This document shows, one piece after another, positions 42,980 to 51,138 of a stretch of 64,000 bases of DNA (position 1 is its first letter; the number at the start of each line of letters is the position of its first letter). The translations under genes and the position numbers were made by a program. The notes under the pieces were generated by a model. It was not told the origin of the DNA and made no database searches. It saw only the letters and a program-made list of their open reading frames with translations. Source of the stretch: Limiplasma sp048370855 (GTDB lineage Bacteria; Bacillota; Clostridia; Christensenellales; Aristaeellaceae); NCBI GenBank assembly GCA_048370855.1, contig DBGEOK010000105.1, positions 38,986-102,985 on the forward strand, written 5' to 3'.

Positions 42980-43658
42980 ACCACTTTAATAGTAACTTAA
43001 ATTAAGCCGTCTATACCAGCACGCTCTATTTTACAAATAGGGAAGGATGACGGGTGTGTTCAGTAGGTTAACGACTGATCGAAACGGTTTGGCGGGTCAA
43101 GTTACCGGAAAAGGCCGTCACGCGAAAGCGGTACTGCGTTAGAGGTGTCCAAGGTAACAAAAGATTGTGATTCGCGTCGTCTTGAAACTCGATATCAAAA
43201 GCGAAGGCCCGCTCTGCCACGAAACAAGCTTTGTTTCTCCAGTTTTTCGCTGCCAAAAGAATCGGCTTTCGCCGAAAACATCATTTCATCTTGTTGGATA
43301 ATGCCGCGGCTGTAAGCGCAAGGAGAAAAGCCCGCGCACAGCCTGTTTGCCGTTTTCCCCACCGCAAGCCTGTGATCTGCCGAATCCCAGGATGACGGAC
43401 GCGAACCCTTCCCAGCCGCCCCGCGCCAAGGGTGGAGAATGGGCGGACACGCTCAACCAAACGTTTGCAAATTTGTTTTCCGTTTTTTCCATCTGAAAAA
43501 GCGTTTCTCCTTGAACGCTTCTCCCGCGCACGCGCCCGTCGCCAATATGCGCGCCTATTCCGAAAACCTGCCGAGCGAGCCGCGAACCGTCCCTGAGCCG
43601 CGCGAAAGCCTCCGGCGCCCGCCGCGCTATCGACGCTGTGTCTTTTTTGATTGGAGGG
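42980..43658. other. intergenic region without confident gene
   Basis: About 680 bp. A 62-codon minus-strand frame (43068-43256) contains TQYRFRVTAFSGNLTRQT, which looks like the edge of a fibronectin-type domain and may be a gene remnant; it has no ribosome site. The remainder shows no tRNA, repeat copy or terminator I can support. Confidence 0.4.
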
Positions 43659-43687
43659 TTGACACCACCGTTCTATTGTAGTAGAAT
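43659..43687 (+). promoter_or_regulatory. promoter of the blaI-like operon
   Basis: TTGACA (43659-43664) and TAGAAT (43682-43687), spacer 17 bp, 39 bp before the start codon. Confidence 0.85.
43671..43686. promoter_or_regulatory. BlaI-type operator 1
   Basis: TTCTA-TTGTAG-TAGAA inverted repeat lying inside the promoter and covering the -10. Matches the size and position of BlaI/MecI sites, though the sequence differs from their TACA/TGTA core. Confidence 0.7.
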
Positions 43688-43696
43688 TTCAATGCG

Positions 43697-43712
43697 TTCT
43701 ATTGGAATAGAA
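43697..43712. promoter_or_regulatory. BlaI-type operator 2
   Basis: TTCTATT-GG-AATAGAA, a perfect palindrome 26 bp centre to centre from operator 1, just after the expected transcription start. Confidence 0.75.
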
Positions 43713-43726
43713 AGGAAGCTATCGCA

Positions 43727-44086
43727 ATGGGAATCAAACTGTTTGACTCGGAGCGACGGGTGATGGAATGCCTGTGGCGGGAAGGCGAACTGTCTGCAAA
43801 GGAGCTGGCCCAGCGCCTGCGGGACCAGGTTGGCTGGAGCAAGACCACCACCTACACCGTCATTGGCAAATGTGTGGAAAAAGGAGCGATTGCCCGAACG
43901 GAGCCAGGTTTCCGCTGCCGGGCGCTTCTAAGCCGCGAGGAAGTGCTGCGCCATGAAACGGACGAGTTTCTTCAGCGAAACTATGACGGATCGGCAGACC
44001 TGCTGGTCGCGTCCCTGCTGGGCCGCAAGGGGCTGTCGCGGGAGGAAATCGAGCGGATGAAGGCGCTCATCAAGGAGCTGGAGTGA
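43727..44086 (+). CDS. BlaI/MecI/CopY-family repressor
   Basis: 119 residues. Winged helix with ERRVMECLWREGELSAKELA and VGWSKTTTYTVIGKCVEKGA, a C-terminal dimerisation helix (GLSREEIERMKALIKELE). BlaI repressors are cut by a partner M56 protease, encoded next with an overlapping start. Two TTCTA/TAGAA operators in its promoter point to autoregulation of the operon. Confidence 0.92.
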   Translation: MGIKLFDSERRVMECLWREGELSAKELAQRLRDQVGWSKTTTYTVIGKCVEKGAIARTEPGFRCRALLSREEVLRHETDEFLQRNYDGSADLLVASLLGRKGLSREEIERMKALIKELE

Positions 44087-45750
44087 TGATGGCAAAACTG
44101 CTGGAGATGAGCGCGGCCGGCGGCGTTTTCATCGCCGCGATCCTTCTCGTCCGGGCGGCAAGCGTGAATAAGCTGCCAAAGCGCGCCTTTCTCGCGCTCT
44201 GGGCTGCGGCCTCCCTTCGCTTAATGGCGCCGTTTCAAATTTCTTCGCCGGTCAGCGTCTATTCGGCGGCGCGGACGCTGGGCTCGGCCGCGCGCCGCGG
44301 CGTGCTGTCGCCCGTTCAACCCGCGGCTGGGGGACAGGCTATGGCGCTTCCCGCGCCGCACATAACCCCGCTCTGCGCCGCCTGGCTGGCAGGGGCGGTA
44401 CTGCTGGCGCTTTATTTTATTCTCTCCCATCTGAGGCGTCGAAAAAGGTACCGCGCCTCTCTGCCGGTAGAGGATCGTCTGATTAAAGCCTTTTTGGAAC
44501 GGCATCGGCTGCGCCGGCCGGTACAGGCGCGCTATTCGGATCAAATCGAATCTCCGCTCACCTATGGCGTTCTCTACCCGGTCATCCTGCTGCCCAAGGG
44601 CTTTGAACGTATGGACGGCGAACGGCTCGCGTTCATCCTCACCCACGAGCTTTGCCATATTCAAAGGTTTGACGTCCTTTTCAAATGGCTCCTCGCCGCC
44701 GTACTCTGCGTACACTGGTTCAATCCGCTCGTTATCGCCATGTATTTGCTTGCAAGCCGGGATATTGAGCTATCCTGTGACGAAGCGGTCATCCGCAGCC
44801 ATGGCTTCGGGGCGCGGTCCGCCTATGCGTTGGCCCTTGTGGAACTGGAAGAGGAACGTACTCGATTTGCGCCCCTGGAAAGCGGCTTCAGCCGGAACAC
44901 GTTGAAAGAAAGGATTACCGCCATTATGAAGATGAAACCGCCGACGCTCCTGCGCGTTCTGATCTCTTTGATGCTGGTATGCGCGCTTACGATGGCCTTT
45001 GTGACCTCCGCTCCCGCCGGTCAGGAGCCGCTTGCGGCAAGCGGCGCACCCCTGCCGGCGGGTGAGGAAAGCCCGCCGGCCCCCGTCTTACCCTCCCGCG
45101 ACCCGGAGCCCGAGGTACGCGGCGACGATGGCCGGAACGATCGCCGGGACGCGGAAGGCGTCGGCTACACGCAAGCGCAGTATGATCGGCTCATCGGCGC
45201 GATCAAGCCGGACGGTTACGAGCGCATGTCGATTGCCGAGTTTAACCGCACCGTTTACCATGCGTTGTACGAGGAAAACGGGAATGAAGACGGGCTTTTC
45301 CAGATTTACGACCAGGCGCTCAGCGGCGTGCCGGCGGATAACGACCCCAATGAGGCGTTTTTACGCAACACGGTTCAGGCGTCGCTTGAGGAGTACAACG
45401 CCCGTTTAAGCGAAGTGTATTCTGGCCAACGGACTGATCCCGTGTTCAGCGCCTATGCGGAGGCTCTCCGGGAGGCGGACGTCTTTGGCGAAAGAATCAT
45501 CGCCGGGATATGCTATGTGGATTACAGCTTTTCATATCGGATTCTCGATCAAGACGCGCTCACCGTAGCACAGCGGGACGCCTTTTTGCAACAGGTCATG
45601 CGCGGCGCCCAGGACTACTGTGAAAAGCACGTCGGCCAACCGCTGGAGGAAGCGGAATTTCAAAAGGCGCTGGAAGAGGTTGGCGGCGACGCTTCCAGTG
45701 AAAAAATCGCCTTCACCGGCTGCACCGTTTTGGGGATCGAAAATGATTAA
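44086..45750 (+). CDS. M56 (BlaR1-like) membrane metalloprotease with novel C-terminal domain
   Basis: 554 residues. Membrane segments near 8-26, 33-50 and 95-115, then the zinc protease motif HELCH (about residue 187) in LAFILTHELCHIQRFDVLFK and the third-ligand region DIELSCDEAVIRSHG. A further membrane segment near 288-310 (LLRVLISLMLVCALTMAFVT) exports the C-terminal part. Instead of the penicillin-binding sensor of BlaR1 it has a Pro/Glu-rich linker and, from about residue 361, a domain YTQAQYDRLIGAIKPDGYER ... DVFGERIIAGICYVDYSFSY ... FTGCTV, shared with two repeats in the next gene. It probably senses something outside and cleaves the repressor. The start overlaps the blaI stop. Confidence 0.85.
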   Translation: MMAKLLEMSAAGGVFIAAILLVRAASVNKLPKRAFLALWAAASLRLMAPFQISSPVSVYSAARTLGSAARRGVLSPVQPAAGGQAMALPAPHITPLCAAWLAGAVLLALYFILSHLRRRKRYRASLPVEDRLIKAFLERHRLRRPVQARYSDQIESPLTYGVLYPVILLPKGFERMDGERLAFILTHELCHIQRFDVLFKWLLAAVLCVHWFNPLVIAMYLLASRDIELSCDEAVIRSHGFGARSAYALALVELEEERTRFAPLESGFSRNTLKERITAIMKMKPPTLLRVLISLMLVCALTMAFVTSAPAGQEPLAASGAPLPAGEESPPAPVLPSRDPEPEVRGDDGRNDRRDAEGVGYTQAQYDRLIGAIKPDGYERMSIAEFNRTVYHALYEENGNEDGLFQIYDQALSGVPADNDPNEAFLRNTVQASLEEYNARLSEVYSGQRTDPVFSAYAEALREADVFGERIIAGICYVDYSFSYRILDQDALTVAQRDAFLQQVMRGAQDYCEKHVGQPLEEAEFQKALEEVGGDASSEKIAFTGCTVLGIEND

Positions 45751-45765
45751 GGGGAGGTTGTCTCT

Positions 45766-47094
45766 ATGAACAAAAGGATTATTCCGGCGGTTTTCGCGCT
45801 GCTGCTCATCCTCGTTTTGCCTGGCGGGGTTTTGGCAGCCGGAAGCCTATGCGAAAGAGAAGCGGCATCCTATACGCAGGCGGATTACGACCTGGCGCTT
45901 TCCTTCCGTACAGAGGGATATGAGGACATGCCCGTCGCTGTATTCGACCGGCTCGTATTCGACTGGGAGGATGAGGAAGCATACCACAGGAACGAGAAAG
46001 CTTTCACGCGCGTTTTGCAAGCGCTGAAGGAAGACGACCCCAACGCGGGCTTTCTTCTGGGGACGCTGAAAAACGCCTGGGACGCCTGTCAGGTAAAGCA
46101 CTATAACGCGTGCGGGCGCGCGGCAGATCCATGGCATGGTGAAAATGCCCGCGTGGAATTATACGGAGACGTATTTGGAGACGACGTGCTTCTTTACGGC
46201 GCGTATGCCGATTACCGCTTCAATTACAGCGTGTTAGACGAGGCGGCGTTAACGGTCGGTCGCCGGGACGCGGTTTTGAAAGAGGTGGAGGCCGGCATGG
46301 AAGCGTTTTTGAATGGGCAGGCAAAGGAAGCGCTGCGGGACCATGACGCGATGGAACGAACGCTGAAGGCGGAGCTCGAAAGCCTGCTGGAGGGCCTTTC
46401 GGGCGAATTGCGTTGGGCCGGCAAGCTGGATCTTGGCTACTATTTTGAAGAACCCTATGCCTTTACCGAGGTGGACGCGGACTCCGGCGTGGCCTGGCCG
46501 GATACCTACACGCAGGCGCAGTATGATCAGGTGCTTTCCAGCCTGATGCCCCAAGGCTATGAGGATATGTCGGTAGCGTCGTTCGACCGCATGGTGCATG
46601 CCGCCTTCATGGAGGATGACAGCGAGCGGGACGGCTTGAATGAAGCGTATGAAATCGTGGTCGCAAACCTGCCGGACAGCGACCCGGCCGCCGTTTTTCT
46701 AAAGACGGCGGTACCAATGGCTCTGGAGGAATATGCCTCCCGCGTGCGGGAAGCGTATACGGGAAAACCGTCGGACGTCTCCCGAAGCGAATGGGCGCAG
46801 GCATATCAGGAGGAAGACGTCTATGGAGACAGCGTGATCGTCGGCAGCATTGACGCGGATTATACGTTTAGCTACCGCCTGCTGGACGCGCGTCAACTCA
46901 CGGTACGCGAGCGCGATCGTTTTCTTTCCGTCATAAAAGACGGCGCGGACGCGATCTTGCGGGAAGCGCTGAAAAGCGGCGACATGTCAAAGGAGAATTT
47001 CGAGGCAGAGCTGAAGGCAGTCGGCGAGGCCGCCGGAAACGACCTGATTCAATTTACGGGATGCTCCGTCAGCTACCTGGAATACGCTCGCTAG
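45766..47094 (+). CDS. secreted protein with two copies of the protease's C-terminal domain
   Basis: 442 residues. Signal peptide (IIPAVFALLLILVLPGGVLA). Copy 1 covers roughly residues 36-225 (YTQADYDLALSFRTEGYEDM, DVFGDDVLLYGAYADYRFNY), copy 2 roughly 247-442 (YTQAQYDQVLSSLMPQGYED, DVYGDSVIVGSIDADYTFSY, FTGCSVSYLE). Shared residues across the three copies are YTQAxYD, GYExM, DPxxxFL, DVxGxxxxxGxxxxDYxFxY, LDxxxLTVxxRD and FTGCxV. Function unknown. It sits 15 bp behind the protease gene, probably in the same operon. It could bind the same signal, or bind the protease through like-like contact. Confidence 0.75.
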   Translation: MNKRIIPAVFALLLILVLPGGVLAAGSLCEREAASYTQADYDLALSFRTEGYEDMPVAVFDRLVFDWEDEEAYHRNEKAFTRVLQALKEDDPNAGFLLGTLKNAWDACQVKHYNACGRAADPWHGENARVELYGDVFGDDVLLYGAYADYRFNYSVLDEAALTVGRRDAVLKEVEAGMEAFLNGQAKEALRDHDAMERTLKAELESLLEGLSGELRWAGKLDLGYYFEEPYAFTEVDADSGVAWPDTYTQAQYDQVLSSLMPQGYEDMSVASFDRMVHAAFMEDDSERDGLNEAYEIVVANLPDSDPAAVFLKTAVPMALEEYASRVREAYTGKPSDVSRSEWAQAYQEEDVYGDSVIVGSIDADYTFSYRLLDARQLTVRERDRFLSVIKDGADAILREALKSGDMSKENFEAELKAVGEAAGNDLIQFTGCSVSYLEYAR

Positions 47095-47141
47095 GGCAGG
47101 GGCCTAACGTTTGATCGCGTTTAAAAAAACCGCCATGCGAA

Positions 47142-47171
47142 GGAACCCGCGGGAGCGTCTCCGCGGGTTCC
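47142..47171. terminator. strong hairpin between convergent operons
   Basis: GGAACCCGCGG-N8-CCGCGGGTTCC, perfect 11-bp stem, between the plus-strand operon end (47094) and the exopolysaccharide operon end (47225). On the minus strand a TTTTTTT follows 13 bases later; probably works for both directions. Confidence 0.7.
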
Positions 47172-47224
47172 ATTTGCGCGCAAGGCGCGCGGCCGTAAGG
47201 GATAAAGCCGCGCAACGCGCCGCC

Positions 47225-47977
47225 CTACCCCTTCGCTTTGCGCTTGAGGAACGACGCGATCTTGCGCGCCCAATGCTGTCTTTCCAAATTGACCACCCGG
47301 CACTCGCGGATCACGGGACGGCGTACCTCCAGCCACACGTCCATCAGCCGCTCGCCCACATACCCGAATACGCGCCGGTCCTGATTGGAGTACGCCGAAA
47401 TATCGAGCCGGCGCTCCAGCTCGAACAGGATGTCAAACAGCCACGCGCTGTACGCCATAAACTGCGGCTTGCGCATCAGAAACATATTGAAGCGGTGCCC
47501 GCTCCGGCGCGCCATCACGCGCTCCCACGCCGGCAGGTAAGCCGGGCAGCGCTCGGCGATAATCGCCCGTGTCAGCGTCAGGTCCGCCTCATGATGCGCA
47601 TGCGCATATTGCGAGTAATTGGTTTCAATCCAATAGTGACGCTTATGCGGAACAACAACCTCCGCGTGCTCCATCAGCTTTTGCGCCTGCTCCGTCCTCA
47701 GCACCCGCTTCTTTTTGGCGCGGAGGGGACGCCCCGCCGCAAAATAACGCCGGTAATGGCACAAGCCGTAGATTTCCGCGTCAACGTGCTTCCACAGCCA
47801 GTAATGCCCCGTCAGCTCGCAAAACGTCTGATTTTTCGCGCTGATATTATCGCCCTCGTCGTCGCGCTGCCAGCCCAGCTCCCGCTTGCCGGCCGAACCG
47901 ACCTGGACGGGCAGGTAAAGCGGATCGTCGGGCATCCAGTAGGGCTTATGCGCGGCGATGATCACCGTCATACTCAT
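47225..47977 (-). CDS. DUF4422 protein, putative glycosyltransferase
   Basis: 250 residues beginning MSMTVIIAAHKPYWMPDDPL. DUF4422 features: GDNISAKNQTFCELTGHYWL, YGLCHYRRYFA, VVVPHKRHYWIETNYSQYAH and FNMFLMRKPQFMAYSAWLFD. The family lies in capsule and exopolysaccharide clusters and is predicted to transfer sugars; no acceptor can be named. Its ATG overlaps the upstream stop as ATGA. Last gene of the three-gene operon. Confidence 0.88.
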   Translation of the reverse strand: MSMTVIIAAHKPYWMPDDPLYLPVQVGSAGKRELGWQRDDEGDNISAKNQTFCELTGHYWLWKHVDAEIYGLCHYRRYFAAGRPLRAKKKRVLRTEQAQKLMEHAEVVVPHKRHYWIETNYSQYAHAHHEADLTLTRAIIAERCPAYLPAWERVMARRSGHRFNMFLMRKPQFMAYSAWLFDILFELERRLDISAYSNQDRRVFGYVGERLMDVWLEVRRPVIRECRVVNLERQHWARKIASFLKRKAKG

Positions 47978-49416
47978 GCGGTATGCTCCTCGCTCTCCCC
48001 GGCACGGGCCTCCCGGCGCGCGTCGGCAAGGCGTTCCCGGTTCATCCATCCGCCGAACGCCGTCATCAGCAAAATCTTCAAATCCAGCCCGATAGACCAA
48101 TGCTCGATATACCAGATATCGTATTCAATCCGCTTGACAATGCTTGTATCGCCTCGATAGCCGTTCACCTGCGCCCATCCCGTCATGCCGGGGCGAACCT
48201 GGTGCTTGACCATATACAACGGCACGCTTTCCTTGAAGCGTTCCACATAAAACGGTATTTCCGGCCTTGGGCCGATGAGGCTCATGTCCCCGCGAAAGAC
48301 GTTCATCAGTTGCGGAAGCTCGTCAATGCTCAGCTTGCGCAGAAAACTGCCGAACCGCGTCTTGCGCGGGTCGTTGTCCGTCGTCCAGGCCGTGTCCTGG
48401 GCCACGTTCACGCGCATGCTGCGGAACTTGAGCATCGTAAAGCGCCTCTTATTGCGGCCGACGCGCTGCTGCTTAAAAAGAACGGGGCCCGGGCTGCTCA
48501 GCTTGATGCCCGCTGCCACGCATAGCAAGAGCGGGGAAAGAACGATCAGTAAAACCGCGCTTACCAAAATATCGAAAGCGCGCTTGATGGCCGCGTAGCC
48601 AAGGTTGTCCAGCGGGTTGCTCCGAAGGTTAATCAGCTTAGTGCCGCCGATAATTTCAATCGTCGGATTCGCGGGGATAATGTTGTTATAAAACGGTACA
48701 ACGGAAACCTTGGTGCCGCATTTTTCACATGTGGAAATAATTGGGCGTATCCACTCCGTATCCTCGGGCTCCAGGGCGACGATCACCTCGTCCACGTCGG
48801 AGCCCTGCAGCCGCCCCTCCAGGTCCTCAAAGCCGCCCAGCCATGGGAGCCCGTCCCTCTTTTCGCCCACAAAGCCTTTAATATGGAACCCAAAATAGCG
48901 TTCCTTCTCCACATCATGAGCATATTGCGCCGCAAGGACGCCCGTTCCAACCACAATCACATGCTTTTGGTTATACCCCCTGCGCCGCATCTCGGACAGG
49001 CAGCTCCGAAGGCACACGCGCTTCACGCAAAGCAGCATGGAGCTGGTCAGGAAGAATATGCCCAGGACGCCGCGTGAAAACTCCTGAAGCCGAAACAAAA
49101 AGAGCAGCGCCGCCACGCCCAGGATTCCCAGCGCGTTGGCCTCCCACACCCTGACCAGCTCCACCCGGAGGCGGCGGATGCGCGAGGGGTTGTACATCCG
49201 AAAAATTGCGAGCATCAGCACCATGGCCAGCGCATAAAAGGCCGCCGCGAGGCCCATGCCTTCCCTAAGCGAGCGCACGGCCGCCATATTGGAATGATAG
49301 GTATCGGAAATCACGTCCAGCCAAAGCCAGGTTGAAAACAGGTAAGCGCATAGGACGATGACGCCGTCCGACAGCGCGTTCAGGAAGTTTAAGATCCGCT
49401 GGTTCTTCCGAAGCAT
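47974..49416 (-). CDS. exopolysaccharide polyprenyl-phosphate glycosylphosphotransferase
   Basis: 480 residues. Four or five N-terminal membrane segments, a nucleotide-binding-like middle (HVIVVGTGVLAAQYAHDVEK), one more membrane segment (FDILVSAVLLIVLSPLLLCV) and the catalytic bacterial sugar transferase domain: LSSPGPVLFKQQRVGRNKRR, FTMLKFRSMRVN, RFGSFLRKLSIDELPQLMNV and MSLIGPRPEIPFYVERF. It transfers a sugar phosphate to undecaprenyl phosphate, the first step of repeat-unit assembly. The gene lies 28 bp after the polymerase-like gene. Confidence 0.92.
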   Translation of the reverse strand: MLRKNQRILNFLNALSDGVIVLCAYLFSTWLWLDVISDTYHSNMAAVRSLREGMGLAAAFYALAMVLMLAIFRMYNPSRIRRLRVELVRVWEANALGILGVAALLFLFRLQEFSRGVLGIFFLTSSMLLCVKRVCLRSCLSEMRRRGYNQKHVIVVGTGVLAAQYAHDVEKERYFGFHIKGFVGEKRDGLPWLGGFEDLEGRLQGSDVDEVIVALEPEDTEWIRPIISTCEKCGTKVSVVPFYNNIIPANPTIEIIGGTKLINLRSNPLDNLGYAAIKRAFDILVSAVLLIVLSPLLLCVAAGIKLSSPGPVLFKQQRVGRNKRRFTMLKFRSMRVNVAQDTAWTTDNDPRKTRFGSFLRKLSIDELPQLMNVFRGDMSLIGPRPEIPFYVERFKESVPLYMVKHQVRPGMTGWAQVNGYRGDTSIVKRIEYDIWYIEHWSIGLDLKILLMTAFGGWMNRERLADARREARAGESEEHTA

Positions 49417-49444
49417 AGCCTTTCCCCTTTCCGCGGAGGCGTCT

Positions 49445-50845
49445 TCAGCCGCGCCGCACCTTTGAAAGCTGAATCAGCCTGCGCAAAGAGGGTTTCCCCC
49501 CGGCTATCTCCCCGGCAAATCCCACGACCGCGCCGGAAACCGCCATGAACATCATGTCCATTACATTTCCGGACAGGCAGGGATAGATCTCCATCAGGCC
49601 GTTCACCATCAGGAGCGGCGGCACCAACGCGAGAAACCGCCGGCATAGCGGCACGCCGGGAGCGGCCAGCAGCCACAGCGACCCGCACAGGATGCCAAGC
49701 GCCAGGCACAGGTAGAGCAGCAGCCCCGGCAACCCCGTCAGCACAAGCAGCTCCAGCCACGCGTTATGCAGATGATAAACGTCACGGCCCAAGAGCCGAA
49801 CCGGGATGCGCGCAACCTCGCTGTCCAGCTCCCCGGTCAGCAGCGTAACGGGACGCTCCGCGATATACCGAAACCCTGCCTTCCAGATTTCGGTTCGGCC
49901 TGTAAACGTGGAAAAGTCACGCGTAATATCCCGTTCCCTTGGCGCCTGACCCTTGGCGGGGGCAGGCTGCACAGGGGCCGTCGCTTCCGCGGAGGCGTTC
50001 TCAGCAAGCCCTCCGGGCCAATTCGCCACGCCCCGCATAACCGGGGAAAACCCCAGGAACGCCGCAACCGCCACAAGCGCCGCCAGCGCAAGGCTGACAG
50101 CGGCCCGAACCGCCCGTTTTTTCAGGCCGAGCGCCCGCATCGCCGTTAAAAAGGCCCACGCGCCCAGCGCAAGCGAAACCGTAATCATCACCGTGCGGGA
50201 AACCGTAAGCGAAACCGCCGCATACAACGCCGCCGCCGCCAGCCACGCCGCGACGCGGCTTACGGCGCGCTTGGCGCCCATCGCAAGGTACAGCGCGAGA
50301 AACAGCGCGATGGAAAGCGCGCTGGCGGCCTCGTTGGGATGATATTGGAAATAGTACAGCCGGCTGTCCCGCACGCCGATGGCCAGGTCGGAAAACGGCG
50401 TGCGGATCGACGTCGCCGCGGCGGTGGCATACAGGCCCAGCAGCGCCATCCCGGTCATCAGTACCACATAAAACGCCGAAAGCACGCGAAACCATCCGTC
50501 GCGCGTGGATTTTCCCGTCACTAAAAACACCGGGTACGATACGCCGAACGTCAGCGTAACCCCCAATAAAAACCGGCCGTTTACCTCCAGGTACGCGTCG
50601 CCGTTGAGCACGCAGGTCAGCCAGAACCAGACGGAGAGGAGCACGGCGGCGATCGCGCCGCGTCCGCGTTCGCTTGGCTTCAGACAAAGCGCGAATACGA
50701 TCATCGACAGCGCCAGCGGCCACAGATAGGTCATGCTCATTTTATCGGCATGGCTTGGCGAAAACCAGAAAAAGAGCCGCAGCGCCAGAATCGCCATGAA
50801 AAGGACAATGTAAAGATCGCTTTGCCGAAGCCTGCGTTTTACCAT
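49445..50845 (-). CDS. O-antigen ligase/polymerase-family membrane protein
   Basis: 466 residues with about twelve membrane segments. A large extracytoplasmic loop before the last segments holds the Wzy_C pattern, including FTGRTEIWKAGFRYIAERPV and HLHNAWLELLVLTGLPGLLL. It is the likely polymerase (Wzy) or ligase of the polysaccharide whose priming transferase is encoded next. The start at 50845 follows AAGAAGGAGCAGCCA. The leader from the promoter is about 125 nt. No flippase lies here, so the locus is incomplete. Confidence 0.85.
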   Translation of the reverse strand: MVKRRLRQSDLYIVLFMAILALRLFFWFSPSHADKMSMTYLWPLALSMIVFALCLKPSERGRGAIAAVLLSVWFWLTCVLNGDAYLEVNGRFLLGVTLTFGVSYPVFLVTGKSTRDGWFRVLSAFYVVLMTGMALLGLYATAAATSIRTPFSDLAIGVRDSRLYYFQYHPNEAASALSIALFLALYLAMGAKRAVSRVAAWLAAAALYAAVSLTVSRTVMITVSLALGAWAFLTAMRALGLKKRAVRAAVSLALAALVAVAAFLGFSPVMRGVANWPGGLAENASAEATAPVQPAPAKGQAPRERDITRDFSTFTGRTEIWKAGFRYIAERPVTLLTGELDSEVARIPVRLLGRDVYHLHNAWLELLVLTGLPGLLLYLCLALGILCGSLWLLAAPGVPLCRRFLALVPPLLMVNGLMEIYPCLSGNVMDMMFMAVSGAVVGFAGEIAGGKPSLRRLIQLSKVRRG

Positions 50846-50978
50846 TGGCTGCTCCTTCTTCCTCAAACCGATAGCTCCGACCGTTTTTAGGCGCGGAGCG
50901 GGAGGAGGGGCCGAGAGCCTGTCCAGCGTAAAAAGCGCAGTCCGCCGGCTTTCGACCGAATCTAACAAGGTTTGTATC

Positions 50979-51008
50979 AGTATACCATTGATATTTTATT
51001 TCTGTCAA
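50979..51008 (-). promoter_or_regulatory. promoter of the exopolysaccharide operon
   Basis: Minus strand TTGACA (51003-51008) and TATACT (50979-50984), spacer 18 bp, in an AT-rich patch. Confidence 0.75.
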
Positions 51009-51138
51009 ACGTGAAATGCCGAATTTTGGCATAAGGTTTTGTTTTCTGCTCGGCTTGTCCCAGCCCGGGCCCGCGTCCATGGCCTCTCTGGCCCGCATAG
51101 AGCCGGTCGCTTTCGCAGCGCCGCCCGCCTCCCCCGGC

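Noticed and set aside
43068..43256. 62-codon frame with a fibronectin-like edge (RFRVTAFSGNLT)
   Set aside because: Too short, no ribosome site, no continuation in other frames; at most a remnant.
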